Shown here piece after piece: positions 31,857 through 44,255 of a stretch of 59,232 bases of DNA. The notes below the pieces were generated by a model. The model did no database searches. It worked only from the letters and a program-made list of their open reading frames with translations, and had not been told where the DNA came from. The stretch spans positions 16,818 to 76,049 of the forward strand of contig JAMYWO010000202.1 in the NCBI GenBank assembly GCA_024220525.1. The letters run 5' to 3'. This stretch comes from Cochliopodium minus. Its lineage: Eukaryota; Discosea; Himatismenida; Cochliopodiidae. The translations under genes were made by a program, and so were the position numbers. Positions within the stretch are counted from its first letter, which is position 1; each line of letters begins with the position of its first letter.

Positions 31857-34800
31857 TTAAAACACTTTAAAAAAGGATTGACATAAAGGACAATTAGATT
31901 TATGACTTGTTTCAAACCATTTCATTAAACCTAAAAATTAATAAAATGTATAAAAAAATTAAAAAAAAAAAAAAAATGAGGGGTTTTACATGCTTCGTGA
32001 AACTTATTATTACAAACATCACAATTTAAACGGGGTAAACTAAAATTAGAAGGGTGGAAGACAGAATAACAAATATAACACATCTCAACACCATCAAAAT
32101 GTTTATCAAGATTTGTCTTCCAAATTTGAATTGCATCTATCAAAGTTCCATCCTGTGAATTAAGTAAACTAGTGATGGCCAATTTCCATTTTCTGAAGAG
32201 AGATTCGGTTAATCCCAGTTTCTTTTTGCATTTAAGTTCTACCGATTGGAGGGGATAGCCAGGATTGACACAAATTTCAATAGCGAGTTGCATATCGTCT
32301 TTATGATAAATACAATGAACAGAGCTTGTTAATTTACTAATGAAATTTGAAAAAATAATAAAAAATAAAAAGGAATATTCAAAAGAAATTTAAAAAAATA
32401 TTTAAGAATTTACCTTGCACTTAATTCAAAGTCTTCATTACTTTTCTTTTTAGCATATTTGACAACAGACAAGATCTCTTGTTCTATGATGAGAGGACTG
32501 ATGAAAAGGTTGGTGAACTTCTCGACAAACAGCCTCAAAGATTTGGTAGTCAAACTGTTGACCCAAGTCTTGATGACGACAGGCAAACGTCTCAAAGTCA
32601 AGTAGTAAAGGTGGCAGCTGTACTGGTAAACTTGTTGAACTTTGGTGAAAGAATGGATGTTGGAAGAGGAGATGATGGAACAAACTTGTTCGATATCTTT
32701 AGGCAAAATGCTCGTTCGAAGAAGATCTCTTTGCTTGGAAAAAGTTTCGATGAAATCGAAAAAGTTGACCAAAAAAGTTTCGAGTTGATCTTTAACCGAT
32801 TTGATTGCTTCGATTGTCTCGTACCTCTTTGACTTTGGGATGATGGGGTTGAGGTTTTCAATGATGAGATTCCAAATGAAGAGGGAGTGGAGGGAGTCGG
32901 AGAAGTGGGGGGAGGTGGAAACATTTTTGTTGGTAGAAAAGGAACATTGGATGAAATGATCGAGCCACACTTGGAACTGAGGATCTATTTTGACGGGAAG
33001 GTCCATTTTGGGTTCTTCTTTGTGTTTCGCTTTTTTGTTTTCGTCATCACTGTCTTCGTCTTCTTCATTATCTTGATCTTTGTAGTTTTTCTCGTTGTCA
33101 TCTTCGAGTTTTTTGAGGATGGAGATGCAAGAATGTCTCTGAAGATGAAAAACTTTGCTGTCCAAGAAAAATTTGATCTCTTTCTCGAACTTGCCGAAAG
33201 AAGACAGAGGCAAGAGGGAGAACAAGAAAGAAACTTTGTTCTCCAACTCCACACAAGCCACCCACTCCTTTATCTTGCATTCTCTCTCGATCCAGCTGCA
33301 AATGGGAACGGAATAGTCGATTATCTTTGCTCTCATTTTGTTCCATTCGCTGAGAAAAGTAGAAGGAAGGTTGCTTGTGCCTTTCTCGAATGATTTGTCA
33401 AAGGAATAGAGGAGATCAATGGCGTTGCTCAATAACTGAATTTCTCCTTGGTTGTTAGGCCTCACTTTCTCGAACACCCTCTCGCATTGCAACAAACTGA
33501 ATTGGAAAACAGATTCACTTACTTTTTCTACGAAAGATCTGTTGGTGATGCTGAAATATTGAATAATGTTGTAAACAAAAGAGATGCTGTCTTTGTTTTC
33601 AAAATTGTCAAAGATGCCCTTAAAGTTGTTAGAAACCAAGAAATTTTTTTGGAGATTTTCAGAGATTTTTTCGATTCCATTCTCTGCTAATTTCAACTCT
33701 GAATTTCTTTCTAAGTACTTCAACAATGAGTTGATTGCATTTATCAAGAGGGAAGTTGTTTTGGTGTCGAAGGAGGTGGTGTTGGGGTGGATCTCTCCGA
33801 ATTTATTTAGCAATATGGTTGTTAGTTTTTCGAGGAAAGAAAAATTTAATGTTTGGTTTGGTAGATTATTCAAAACAAAAGCAAAAGATTCACTCATATT
33901 TTTTTGTTCTGTTCAAAAAAAGAAATTAAGAAATAATAATTTTTAAATTGATTGATTTTATATTATTTACCTGATAAATTAATTAAATGTTCTTCTATTA
34001 TGGTTGTGATTGCTTTGGAATTGTTCTTTGTGATACCCAAGAACAAAGGAAGAAAGCTAGACAAAGAAAGAGATTGAATGGATCCAGATTGTTGAGAATT
34101 GCTCAAAAAAGAGTTCAAGATGCTTTTTACCCTTTCCAAAGGAAGGTTCTCTGGAAAGAAAATAGATTGGAAGTTTTGGGACAAGACAAAATGTTGGATA
34201 GAAGATTCTGTTTGAGAGAAATGAGAAGAAGAAGACCAGAAATAATAAATAAAGATGTATTCAAGCAACCAATCCAAGTTGAAATTTTGCTCTTGGTTTT
34301 CTTCGTGCAAATATTCAATGATAGAAACGAGAAATCTGAGGATCCTTTTGAACTTGAAAACCCTTTCCAAATTTTCGTTCTCGCTCGACAAAGTGTTGAG
34401 GTAATCGAAGGAAGATCCACAAGAGACAAAGTTAAGTTTTGAGAGAGGAAAAGAGATGTCGAGGTGTTGCTTCCAGAAGTTTCTGTTGAGAATGAAAGAG
34501 TTGTTTTGATCTGTTTCCAACGAAGAGAAAGATTTGTCCACTTGTGTAAACTCTTTGAAGACTTGCCCTACTTTGTTTTCTTTGATTGATAATCTATCTT
34601 TAAAGAAATTGAAAAGATAAGTCTTGTATTGGTTCAGTGTGTTTTGATCATTTTTGAGAGAAAGGAGGAGAGAAGAGCTGTACTTCTTCCACAAATCCTT
34701 GGATACCTCGGCAACGGTTTCATTCTCCTTTGTTACGAAGAAGCATTCAGTCAATAAGCACAAAAGATCATAAGTCTTGACAGAGTCGATTTGGGGTTTT

Positions 34801-37619
34801 TGGAAGAGATTTTCCAACAAATTCATTAACAAAACTTTGGAGCTCGTTTGTTTAAGTCCCTCAACCAATTTGTTGTAAATGATCTTCCAGGTTGGGTTTT
34901 TGAAGATGTGCGCGACTTGGGCACAAACAACCAAGAATTTCAACAGATCCTCCAACTTCTGTTCGTGAAACTGAATCTCGGAGACAGTCTTCACAACGAA
35001 ACCTTCCAAGCTTTCGTCATTCTTAATGTTGTTGTCTTTTTCGATGAAAGAAAGGGTCAATAAAAAAGAAACGTCTTCTAATTTATTTTTAGAGTTGCAC
35101 AACAAAACTTCTGAGATTTTATTCCATCTTTTGGTGGTGAGGTTCACTGTCAACAATTTGAACAAGGTGTTTGCTGATTCTGATTGTGAGGAGATGGAAA
35201 AATGATGGGCAAGAAACTGTACTCCTTCTTCTTCGAAAGAATATCCCTTTATTTTTGGAAAACTTTCTTCTAAAACCATCAATAATTCCAAATCCAATTT
35301 TGAATCTAATTTGAAAAATAATTTTTAACTTTTTATTTACGTTTTAAAAAAAAGTCTACCTTTTGATTTTAAAATATTTACAGAATTTTTCTTTAAATCT
35401 TCGACAAATGATACAAAACAAGAATTTTCAGGGATGTTATCTTTGAAATGGACGGAAAGACTAGAGAAGAAGAGGGAGAGGTTGGTCAAAGAAGAGTTTT
35501 TCTGAATGAAAAGAGTGAAATTGGAGAAAAAAGTCTTCAAAACTTCTTCAAAAGATCCGTCCGTAACAATCTTGGAAAGAGGTAAAGAATAAATTTGAAA
35601 AACAACAGAAGGAGGACAAACAAAATCATCAGACAACAAAGACTTTGTGATTTTTTCAAAGTAAAGCTTCTCAATAAGGAGAGACTGTTGCTTTTGATCA
35701 TTTTTAGATTTCTTCAAAAAGAAGAGGAGACATTCCTGCCATGCAGTAAAGATGCTTTGTGCTTCCCCCTTTTTAACCAAAGAAGCGTTCTTTTGTTTGC
35801 TGTACCCTTCTGAGATTGCGTTCAAAACTTTTTGGGAAACGCCCGCTAGAGTGGAGTAAACATTTTCTGGAATCAATACCAAGAAGGGGAGGATGTATTG
35901 GAAGGATTGTTCTGATGAACCATAGCCTGTGTTTTTCAACCATTCATAAAAATGGGGAATGACCTGTTTTTTTGCGTCCACATGTTTCCAACAGTCAGGA
36001 TAAACTTTTAAAAAAAAAAAAAAGTAAAGAATAAAAAAAAAAAATAAAAAAATAAAAAATAATCAATAAAATTATGAATAAAATAAAATATAAAATAAAA
36101 TGAATAAATAACAAAAAATTTTTACTCTTCATCAAATTAACAATGGAATCCAAAAGAGACAACTGTATGTCTTTTTCTTTGATGCTGAAAGATCCAAGAA
36201 TGACAGGAGACATTTTGGGGATGATCTTTTCCATGAGAGCCTTGACTTTACAAAGAGAAATACAAAGGGAATAAAAACTCTTTTGAACTGAAAGACTCTC
36301 TGACTTTTGAAACTTCCAAAGACTTTTTCCGATCAATTCAAAGTATTTCGTTGCGTTTTCTTCGTTGTGGTTGGCAGGTATTTTGTCGATGAGGTATTTC
36401 AAACAATAGAGTGTTGATGAAATGACTCTTTCGTAACGTTCTGTTAACTCCTTTTTTTCAATATTTTTCCCTCTTGCTAAAAATGTGACAATAAGAATAA
36501 AAAATAAATATTAAAAAAATAAAAAATGTAAAATAAAAATGAAAAACTAAAAAATAAAAAATAAATAATAAAAAATAAAAAATAAAAAAAATTAAATAAA
36601 AAATATAAATCAAAAAATAAATAATAAAAATTATTTACCCAAAGATTGTTCATTCTCTTCCAAATTTTCTTCGATTTGAGTTAGTATATCGCTAAACAAC
36701 ATCACCAAAGCTTTTTCGAGATTCTTTTCAGGGATTGCAATTTGAAAAGCCTTCAAAGAAGAGGAAGAAACCTCATTGGAAGGATCGAATTGTCCACAGA
36801 GAAAAAGACCCACTATTTTCTTCAAATGGCTTCCAAATGATTTTTTCACCTTGGATAACAATGCACCAAATGTGGAATATGTCAAATCTCTTACTTTCCA
36901 ACTATTATCTATCACATTTTTTTAAATAATTTAAAATCTAAAAAATTTTTGTTTGAGATCCTTACAAATAAGATCAAAATTAATAACTCAATGGAAACAT
37001 TCAAAATTACTTTTTCACCAATTTTTAATTTATTTCTATTTAAAATATTGTTTAAAAGTAGGATCATTTTTTTAATCGTTTTGATATAATTTTTATTAAA
37101 TTATTTTGATTATGAAAGGATAGATTGAATTTCAAAGTTGAAAAGGGAGAATGATTTTTGACATGATCAATCTTCTTTAAAAATTATTTTATTCCAACAA
37201 AGATTAAAATATATAAGCAAAGTTGTTTGTATGATAGATTGAATATCTATGAATTATGAGTTTTAAAAGTTTCTTTTTTTTTCTCAATTTTATTACCATA
37301 AAACAAATTGTTTCTAAAATGTCTGCACCATTCAGGTATTATCTTTATTACCAATTCTTTATCATCAGTATTAATTGTTGATGTCAATTGATTGAGTGCT
37401 TTCATTTTGGTTGTCATGTCCTTTTTGGCGAGTGATTTGAAAATACTTTGATATTTTGTTGGGATCTTTTTCAATTTGTGAGAAATTAATCAGAAAAAAA
37501 ATAAAAAGGAAAAAATCTTTTAACAGTTTCTCCATCATTCGATCCAAATCCAATAAATCTTTGGGAATACAATGAAAAATAAATTTATAAAGGTTAATAT
37601 ATTTATACCCTGTATTCAT
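31857..37619 (-). CDS. LTN1: E3 ubiquitin ligase listerin (ribosome quality control)
   Basis: Ten exons (37619-37609, 37558-37525, 37465-37297, 36908-36639, 36476-36126, 36004-35360, 35305-33971, 33908-32414, 32336-31990, 31930-31857) give 1576 residues, like yeast Ltn1. The N-terminal motif MNT-GFIGFGSN is split between an 11-base and a 34-base exon and matches the family's GFIGFG. Then follows SLAKKDMTTKMKAL and the HEAT-like body. An acidic insert of EEDEDSDDEN type lies near residue 1150. The C-terminus has YPL, a GTLIDAIQIWKTNLDKHFDG block and a RING finger: CYICYSVFH, C-x2-C, FHEAC, then HKSNCPLCQ. Ltn1 ubiquitinates nascent chains stuck on 60S subunits, on Rqc2-marked ribosomes. Long plus-strand frames opposite exons 7-8 are shadows. 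Confidence 0.95.
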
Positions 37620-37757
37620 TAAAGTTCGATTTTTTTTTTTCACTCACTTAAAAAAATTTGATGAAAATGAAATCTGAAATCTTTAAAAAATTGATTCAAA
37701 CATACTGACAAACTTACACGATTCAAATTGTTGATATAAGAGATAATTAAAAAAAAA
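37620..37757. promoter_or_regulatory. Bidirectional spacer between LTN1 and the Nudix gene
   Basis: Only 138 bases separate the two divergent ATGs, so the promoters overlap. The sequence is A/T-rich with a T-run next to LTN1 and an A-run directly before the Nudix ATG. The latter A-run before the start is seen at many genes in this window (for example 6649, 43758, 49709). Confidence 0.4.
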
Positions 37758-38645
37758 ATGAGAAAATTTCAAGTTGGAAATTGGATTTGTGACGATTGCA
37801 AACATGAGAACATGAAGAAAAATTATAAATGCTTCAAATGCAAAAAAGAAAAAAATTCAAATTGTTCAAAAGTTGACAAAAAAGAAAGAGAAAGGGATTT
37901 TAAAAAAGAATACAACATTGGGGATCAATATAAACGAGATATATGCACGTATGTATCGATGGATGAAGAAGGATTTGATAGAGATTATAATAATATCATT
38001 AATTGTTCCAATTGGACAGGGATCCTATATTATTGCAAAGAAGAAAAGGGTTATGATTATAAACAGCATACTTTTGACATTAACAATCAAAACCGGAAGA
38101 AATGCCCCAAAATCCTACTGATATTGAGGGAAGATGGATTAGCCGTACCAGGGGGAAGAAAGGAAAAGGATGAAAGTTTTGATAAAGCATCAATAAGAGA
38201 AATAAAAGAAGAAATCTTGAAAACAGAATTATCAAAGGAGAACAATCCTCAATGGTTCGATACTTTCGACTTTGAAATTCGTTTGAAAGTTTTAATTGAC
38301 AAATATCACTTCGCGTATTGCAGATTCAAAGAACTTAGCAGAGAGCAGTTCGACATCTTGTTTAATAAAGTGAATGATCCAAATGAGGAAAACCTTGAAT
38401 ATGAAGAAATCTTGGCATGTTGCTCCATACCCATCTACTTTACCGATCATGAACGCTACAAAGATTTTAGCGATGTTCTTTCTGATAGATGTGCCAAATT
38501 CAAGCATAATTGCAATCAGTTGGTCATTCTGTATGGACTTTTAAAATCAGGAATTTTGTCCATGGAGGATATTACAAAATTCTGGCCCGAAAGTAACAAA
38601 AATGCTTGGGTTCAAAATATTAAATACTTTCAAAATAAAAAATGA
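37758..38645 (+). CDS. RanBP2-type zinc finger joined to a Nudix hydrolase
   Basis: Single exon of 295 residues. Residues 7-30 form a RanBP2-type zinc finger: W9, C11, C14, C25 and C28 in the W-x-C-x2-C-x10-C-x2-C pattern, usually a ubiquitin- or RNA-binding module. After a basic linker the Nudix domain spans about 75-280. The Nudix box reads GGRKEKDESFDKASIREIKE, then E, fitting G-x5-E-x7-R-E-x2-E-E, so the metal-binding glutamates are present and activity is expected. The substrate cannot be read; NUDT16-like or other nucleotide or capped-RNA hydrolases are options, and a finger plus Nudix pairing suggests RNA. There is no signal peptide. It is divergent from LTN1 and convergent with the ELYS-like gene. 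Confidence 0.85.
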   Translation: MRKFQVGNWICDDCKHENMKKNYKCFKCKKEKNSNCSKVDKKERERDFKKEYNIGDQYKRDICTYVSMDEEGFDRDYNNIINCSNWTGILYYCKEEKGYDYKQHTFDINNQNRKKCPKILLILREDGLAVPGGRKEKDESFDKASIREIKEEILKTELSKENNPQWFDTFDFEIRLKVLIDKYHFAYCRFKELSREQFDILFNKVNDPNEENLEYEEILACCSIPIYFTDHERYKDFSDVLSDRCAKFKHNCNQLVILYGLLKSGILSMEDITKFWPESNKNAWVQNIKYFQNKK

Positions 38646-38751
38646 TTTTAATTAAAGTTAATTTATATTATGAATTTTTTTGAAAAGATTATTTAATTAA
38701 TAAAAAGATTAATACAAAAATTGGGATAAATACTTTAAAATTAAACAAAGA

Positions 38752-40767
38752 TTAATCATCATCCTCATTTGATGTATTATCAAAATTCTCTTCATAATCA
38801 AAATTTTCTTCATCATCCTCTAAATCGATATCACTCTTATCGTCCTTGTCATCCTCGAGAGAGATGCGAGTAGGAAGATTTTGATTATCATGACTGTTGT
38901 TATTATTGAAATCTCCGCTATGATTAGAAAAGCTGTATTGCTGATCATCCCCATCACTCATGATGTCATTAAAGGAATTGTTAGCAATGATGCTCTCATT
39001 GATCTGAGAAGAATCATCGTGATTCTGTGAAAGATTAAGAGGCAAATCTTGTTGTTGCACGTGCACAGGAGTCTCAAAGTCACTGAGAGTCAAAGGTCGA
39101 ACAAAAGAATAAGGGAGAAGCAAAGAGGAATTATCGGAAATTTTTTTCTCCAACTCCAAAGAGTTCTCTCCTTGGGAAGCTTTGGCAGAGGTGTCTTGCA
39201 GGAATGGAGGGACGAGTTTCTTTGAGATGTCGATCATCTTTGTTACAGAATTGTGTTGAGGGACTTCCAAGAAGCGAGAGCCTTGCAAATAGTAGAAGGA
39301 GAGGAGCTCGGTGTCTCTAAAAGAAGAGATGAAAAACTTTTCTTCTTCGGAGGTAAAGTTTATTTGCAAGATTTGTTTGTATAGGTAGTTTCTAAAGTTT
39401 TTGTTGCTTTCTTGCTTGCAAAGCTCGAAAATGAGTTTGAGAAACTCATTGGCATACTTGACACCCGACTTTCTGGAGCGCACAAACCTTTGGTAATGGT
39501 AAGCGTCGATCACATTGCCAGAAAAGACCAAGATTCTCAAGTAAGCTCTGCAGAAAGACTCATTCAACCTGTTAGGCACCTCCTTGGTGAAAGACTTTGA
39601 AAAAGAGTATTTCACTGCAAGTTGGGAAATCTCGAGTTTATTTTCGTTGGGATTGTTGTTAAGAATCTCTTCTACCATGATGATGATATCGCTGGAATAA
39701 GTATTAGGTGTCTTGGTCTGTGTAAGAAGATGCAAAGCCTGCTTCACATTGGTGAGATCGTTCTTCCACACCGCCATATCCAGATGATACAGTGCGGTGA
39801 TTAGATTCTGGCTTTGCTCGTAAAAATTGAAGCTGAGGCAAAAGCTCTCCAACACCTTTATCATCTCTATCTCCTCTGAGAAGTTTAGCATCAGGAAGTA
39901 ATAGATGATCATGTACTTTTCATCTGCCATTATATCGCTCTTTGTGAATAAATAATCGAAAAAATTTTTCTTTGGATCTTGATCTTTGAATGCTCTATTC
40001 AATAATCTCCTTATAAAGGTGTTTTCTTCTTTTGGGAAAATTTTATTGTGATCTTCGTAGATCAGCTTGCTTTTGATGTTATATTGGAACCATAGAGTGA
40101 TTTCTATCAATTGTGATGCACTGATAACTTGATACAATAATATTGAGAGTAATTCAATATTTTCTTCTGATTCTTCTGATATTCCCATTTTCATATCTTT
40201 TTATGTTTATTTTTTGAAAATATTTTGCAAGATGTTAGATATAATGTTGATATTCTTTCCCTTTATTTACCTATATCTACCTTTTCAAATAATGCTTGTA
40301 ATATATTATATAATTTGCTTAATTGAGCCATTATCTTTTCCATTTCATCATATTTCTTTCTATCTAATCCTGATTTTCATATATTAGGAGTTTTATTTGT
40401 ATGTGATTTTGAAAGGATTTATAATTTTGATAAATTAACGATTATATATAAAAAAGCTCTTACTTTTCCATTGAATCATCAATGAATCAAAATATTCTCT
40501 TATTGGAGCAATAATAGGTTCAATTTCCAATTTGATTGGATCATAAATAAATTCTTGAAGAAATGAAAAATAAATAAACAAAAATAAAAGAGGGAATTAT
40601 TTAATTGTTCTCCAATATGAAAAGAGGTGGGAAAAAAAAAAGAGATACTTACTTTTACATATCTTCCAAACATCACTGTCTTCTTTGCCATTCAATAATT
40701 CTTTAACTTCAATAGCAATAGAGGTTGATTCCAATTCTATATCATCATTTTCGTTGATGGCTTCCAT
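38752..40767 (-). CDS. ELYS-domain nucleoporin-like protein
   Basis: Four exons (40767-40653, 40553-40464, 40369-40271, 40196-38752) give 582 residues. The first three small exons encode an acidic start (MEAINENDDIELE) and a coiled segment (KYDEMEKIMAQLSKLYNIL). The centre is an all-helical domain with the ELYS signature: DEKYMIIYYFLMLN, FCLSFNF, ALYHLDMAVWKNDL, ALHLLTQ, then FCRAYLRILVFSG and AYHYQRF. ELYS/Mel-28 recruits the Y complex of the nuclear pore to chromatin after mitosis. The last 180 residues are Asp/Glu/Asn-rich and disordered. There is no N-terminal beta-propeller, unlike the animal protein, and no AT-hook is visible, as in fungal ELYS. It is convergent with the Nudix gene (106 bases apart). 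Confidence 0.8.
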
Positions 40768-40863
40768 TTTTTTTTTTTTTTTATTCTTATTTAATTTGAT
40801 TTATAATTAATTAATCTTTTTTAAAAAACAAAACTTAAATATATTGGTTTATTAAAAAAAGGA

Positions 40864-43315
40864 TCAGTTTTTCTTTCTGTTTTCTACTTTATGACAAATA
40901 AGAACACCAGCAATAATAGCAACAATGATGACAATAATGATACCAGCAATAGCACCATTACCCAAAATGTTGTTACAAGAAATGTTAAGTTTATAAGTCA
41001 AATCCAAAGAAAGAGTATTTGGAGAATAATTAGTTTTTGTTGAAACACTATCACATTTGCTGTGAACAGTATAATTAGTAGTGGAGGTCGCAGTCAAGAA
41101 AGTTCCGTTAAGATGTACTCCAGATTCAAGAACAGGAAAATTTACTTTGGTGTTGTTTCCAGCACGACCTGTAACGTTTAAACTCAATGTTCCAGTAACG
41201 TTGATGAAACCAGTTGCATAAATAATAGGAAGGAAAGATCCATTGAAGTTGAGAGTGATTTTAGTTGTGTTTTTTATGTAAAGTTGAGAATTGAAGTAAA
41301 GAGAGTCTTGGAGAGCAAGTGATGTTGAAATGGTGACAGGATAGTAGTCATAAATATAGTATGTTCCACTGCTACAGTATGCACCTGTTTGGAGAGTGAG
41401 AGCAGGAGGGGTGGTGGAGTTACAAGAACAGTCTCCTTGCCAATAACATGCACAAGGAGATTTTTGACAAGGTTGGATGAAAGAAGAATTAAATCTAGAA
41501 ACATAAATGGTGTCTGAACAAGAAGAACTAGTTATGTTACTGCTAAAACAGCTGTTGAGATTCAATTGATTATAACATATTTGTGTTTTGTTTGATGTTG
41601 TGACGTTGAGTTTAGTAGAAAGAGGAGTTGAACATGCCAGGTTTGTTTGGTAGTACCCGACAGTATAAATAGAGCTGTTTCCAAGGATGTTGAGGTTGGA
41701 AGTAGGAGCATTCAAACTAATAGAGTCACAGTTTCTGAAAGTGGTAGCACTTAATTGAACAAGGGAGGAATCAGAGTTGACATTCAAACAAGCAGTAGCA
41801 GCATAAGTTCTAGGGTTGATTAAACTGTTTTCAAAGAAACTTTGGAAAGAAGATCCTTGTTTTGTTGACAAAACAAAGTTAGGGCTTGTTCCATTGAAGA
41901 TAACGTTGGTAAAATTTAATTGTACATTGCTGCTAACTACTTCAATGACAGAACTTGAAAAGTTGTCGTCATAAAAGTTGTTGTTTTGAGAATTAAAAAA
42001 CTTTGAAGCAGTTACAAGTAAAGCACGTTGAGCAGAAGCTCCTCCAAAAAAAGTATTCCCACAAACCAAAAACTTTGAATCGATGCTTCCTTTGTTAAAA
42101 GACAAGTAAGTTCCTGAATTGGAAGAAAATTGGCAGTTACTAACAAAACCCTTTAAAGAAGAAGCGCTATTAGGTACAGTGTCTTCAATTCCAATGACAT
42201 TGGTTGTTGCAAAGTTGTTAGAATAAATAGAGGAGCATGTTTTGAAATCTACGGCTGTCCCTTTAATATTCAACAAGTTAGAGGTTGTGTTGATGTAAGA
42301 GAAGGAAGATGAATCAATTTTTACTACCAAGGTGGTTGTGTTGGTGGCTGTGTTGGAGGAGCTGAAATCCAAGGAACCACTTGAATAGAATTGGGTGTTT
42401 CTAACTGAAAAAATTAATTTGTTTTGTGCGGTGGAGGTGATGGATCTAGATGCAGCAGATTGGAAATAGGAATTGATGAGCATCACATTTGCTGTATTCG
42501 CTGCATTGATGTTCAATCCATTCGCTGATGCTCGAGTCACCTTTAATGTTTTAATTAGGATAGGATTGGATGCATCGCCGATGTTGATTGCCTTGATGGA
42601 GAGTGGATCTTCTACTGCATTTTTACCCACCAATAAATTGCTTATTGTTGATCCTTGTTTAATATTGAATAATGAGGTGATATTCAAACTGTTTGCTTTC
42701 GAATTGAAAATATAGAAATATAAAGAGGAATGAAATTGATTCAACAATTTGATTTCTTTATCTGATGATACATTATTCATTTCTACTCTTATAATTTCAC
42801 CATCCAAAAATAATGTTGATGCTAAATAGAAGAGATTATAATTGATTAGGTTAAATTATAACAACATTTGAAATATACTCTTTTATACTTTATGCATTGG
42901 GAAAAAAAAAATAAAAGATCTTACATGTTAATATAATATTTGTCATTGTGATGTTCAATATATCATTATTTACTATTGTTGTTTGACAATTTGCCAATCT
43001 AAGATTATTCAAGGTTATATTTGCAGTTAAACCAAGACAGAATGTATTTGCTTGATTCAATGTTGTAATTGTGGTGCATCCATTTATATCTCCATTTATT
43101 ATTGCATTACTTACATTCAACCCACTAAAATTACCACATCCCAAAGAAATTATATCTCCAAATTTATATGTGAGCCCATTTACGTATTCCACTGTACATG
43201 GCTCCTCTTTTGTACAATTTGTTCCTGTCCCATTTGTAGAGACATAATATGTCGCACAATTTATTGAATTCAATAATACCAAGCAAAGAAATAAGGTAAT
43301 TAAATAATGCTTCAT
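40864..43315 (-). CDS. Large surface glycoprotein, likely beta-helix ectodomain
   Basis: Two exons (43315-42925, 42821-40864) give 782 residues. A signal peptide (about 1-20, ending NSINCA) is followed by about 500 residues of short repeated beta strands rich in Asn, Ser and Thr (for example LNNLRLANC, FVSNCQFSSNSGTYL, SATTFRNCDSISL). This is the pattern of a right-handed parallel beta-helix (pectate-lyase or polymorphic-membrane-protein fold). Next comes a Cys-rich stretch (CQKSPCACYWQGDCSC), a beta-rich membrane-proximal region, one helix (IAGIIIVIIVAIIAGVLI) and a short basic tail (CHKVENRKKN). Over 30 N-x-S/T sites fit a heavily glycosylated cell-surface protein. It may bind prey or substratum, or have a polysaccharide-lyase ancestry, but no catalytic residues can be assigned. 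Confidence 0.82.
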
Positions 43316-43757
43316 ATTCTTCTTTTTATAAATCAGAAAGCGATTTTTTTTTATAATTCTTTCAAAATCATTGAAAATATTTACATATTTTTGACTTGTC
43401 TTGTCTAATTCAGAAAGATCAATGAGTGGACTGAATATTTGTCATTTTTCCAATTTTCATTTTTAATAACTATTAACAAAAATGGGAATGAAAAATTTTA
43501 AAACCATGTTGATTCATTGAAAGAAAATAAAAATTTGTTTAAAGATAGATGAATTGATTTTCATACACTGATTTTTTTAAATAGGAAAGATTAAGGTTGA
43601 AATTTCAAAAAAAATTTTATTTATCAAAATCTTTGTTTCAAAAAAAAAAAAAAATGTGAACAAATGTTGAATGATAATGTTTTATTTAGAAATGAATTCA
43701 ATTAATTGCTTCATCTTATCATCTCAATCTAATCAAATAAAAAAATAAAAAAAAAAA
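43316..43757. promoter_or_regulatory. Bidirectional spacer between the beta-helix gene and ISCA2
   Basis: The 442 bases between divergent starts have no reading frame of note. There is a less A/T-rich patch around 43395-43430 (TGACTTGTCTTGTCTAATTC) and an A-run before the ISCA2 ATG. No known motif can be named. Confidence 0.35.
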
Positions 43758-44255
43758 ATGTTGAATAATATTCACAAAATAAACAAAGCAAAGATAAACA
43801 ACACAATATTCAGACAATATCCTTTGAAATATGCAACCAATAATAATAAACCAAAGTTAATATTGAATCAAATAAGAACAATAAAAATATCATCCATTTT
43901 ATACAACAATATGGAAGGGAATTTGATACTAACAGAAACCGCAATAACAAAAATAAAATCACTGAATGAAAAAGATCAAACAAAATATTTGAGAGTAGAA
44001 GTAGAAGGAGGAGGATGCAGTGGATTCCAATATAAATTCAAGATGGTGCCCAAAGAAGAATATAATGAAGAACAAGATATCCTCTATGAGAAAGATGGAG
44101 CCAATTTATTATGTGATAAGATCTCGCTGCCCTTCATTGAGGGATCAAAAATAGAATGGAAGGAAGAATTAATAAAGAATTCATTCCAGATAGTAGATAA
44201 TCCACAAAGTGAGAAGAATTGTGGATGTGGGGTGAGTTTCAGTGTAAAGATATAA
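43758..44255 (+). CDS. ISCA2: Mitochondrial A-type Fe-S cluster assembly protein
   Basis: Single exon of 165 residues. The first 50 residues are Asn/Lys/Arg-rich without acidic residues, as expected for a mitochondrial presequence. The HesB/IscA domain (about 55-165) has the three family cysteines: one in VEGGGCSGFQYKF and two in the C-terminal NCGCGVSFSV. A-type proteins receive clusters from ISCU/GLRX5 and, with IBA57, help build 4Fe-4S clusters in mitochondria. The spacing and the KMVPKEEYNEEQDI region fit ISCA2 better than ISCA1, but that choice is by eye. The presence of this gene indicates a mitochondrion or related organelle with Fe-S assembly. It is convergent with DSCC1 (143 bases between stops). 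Confidence 0.88.
   Translation: MLNNIHKINKAKINNTIFRQYPLKYATNNNKPKLILNQIRTIKISSILYNNMEGNLILTETAITKIKSLNEKDQTKYLRVEVEGGGCSGFQYKFKMVPKEEYNEEQDILYEKDGANLLCDKISLPFIEGSKIEWKEELIKNSFQIVDNPQSEKNCGCGVSFSVKI

Noticed and set aside
32887-34442. Long plus-strand frames (up to 168 codons) opposite LTN1
   Set aside because: They mirror the codon structure of LTN1 exons 7 and 8, lack introns and ATG contexts of their own, and the minus strand matches listerin throughout.
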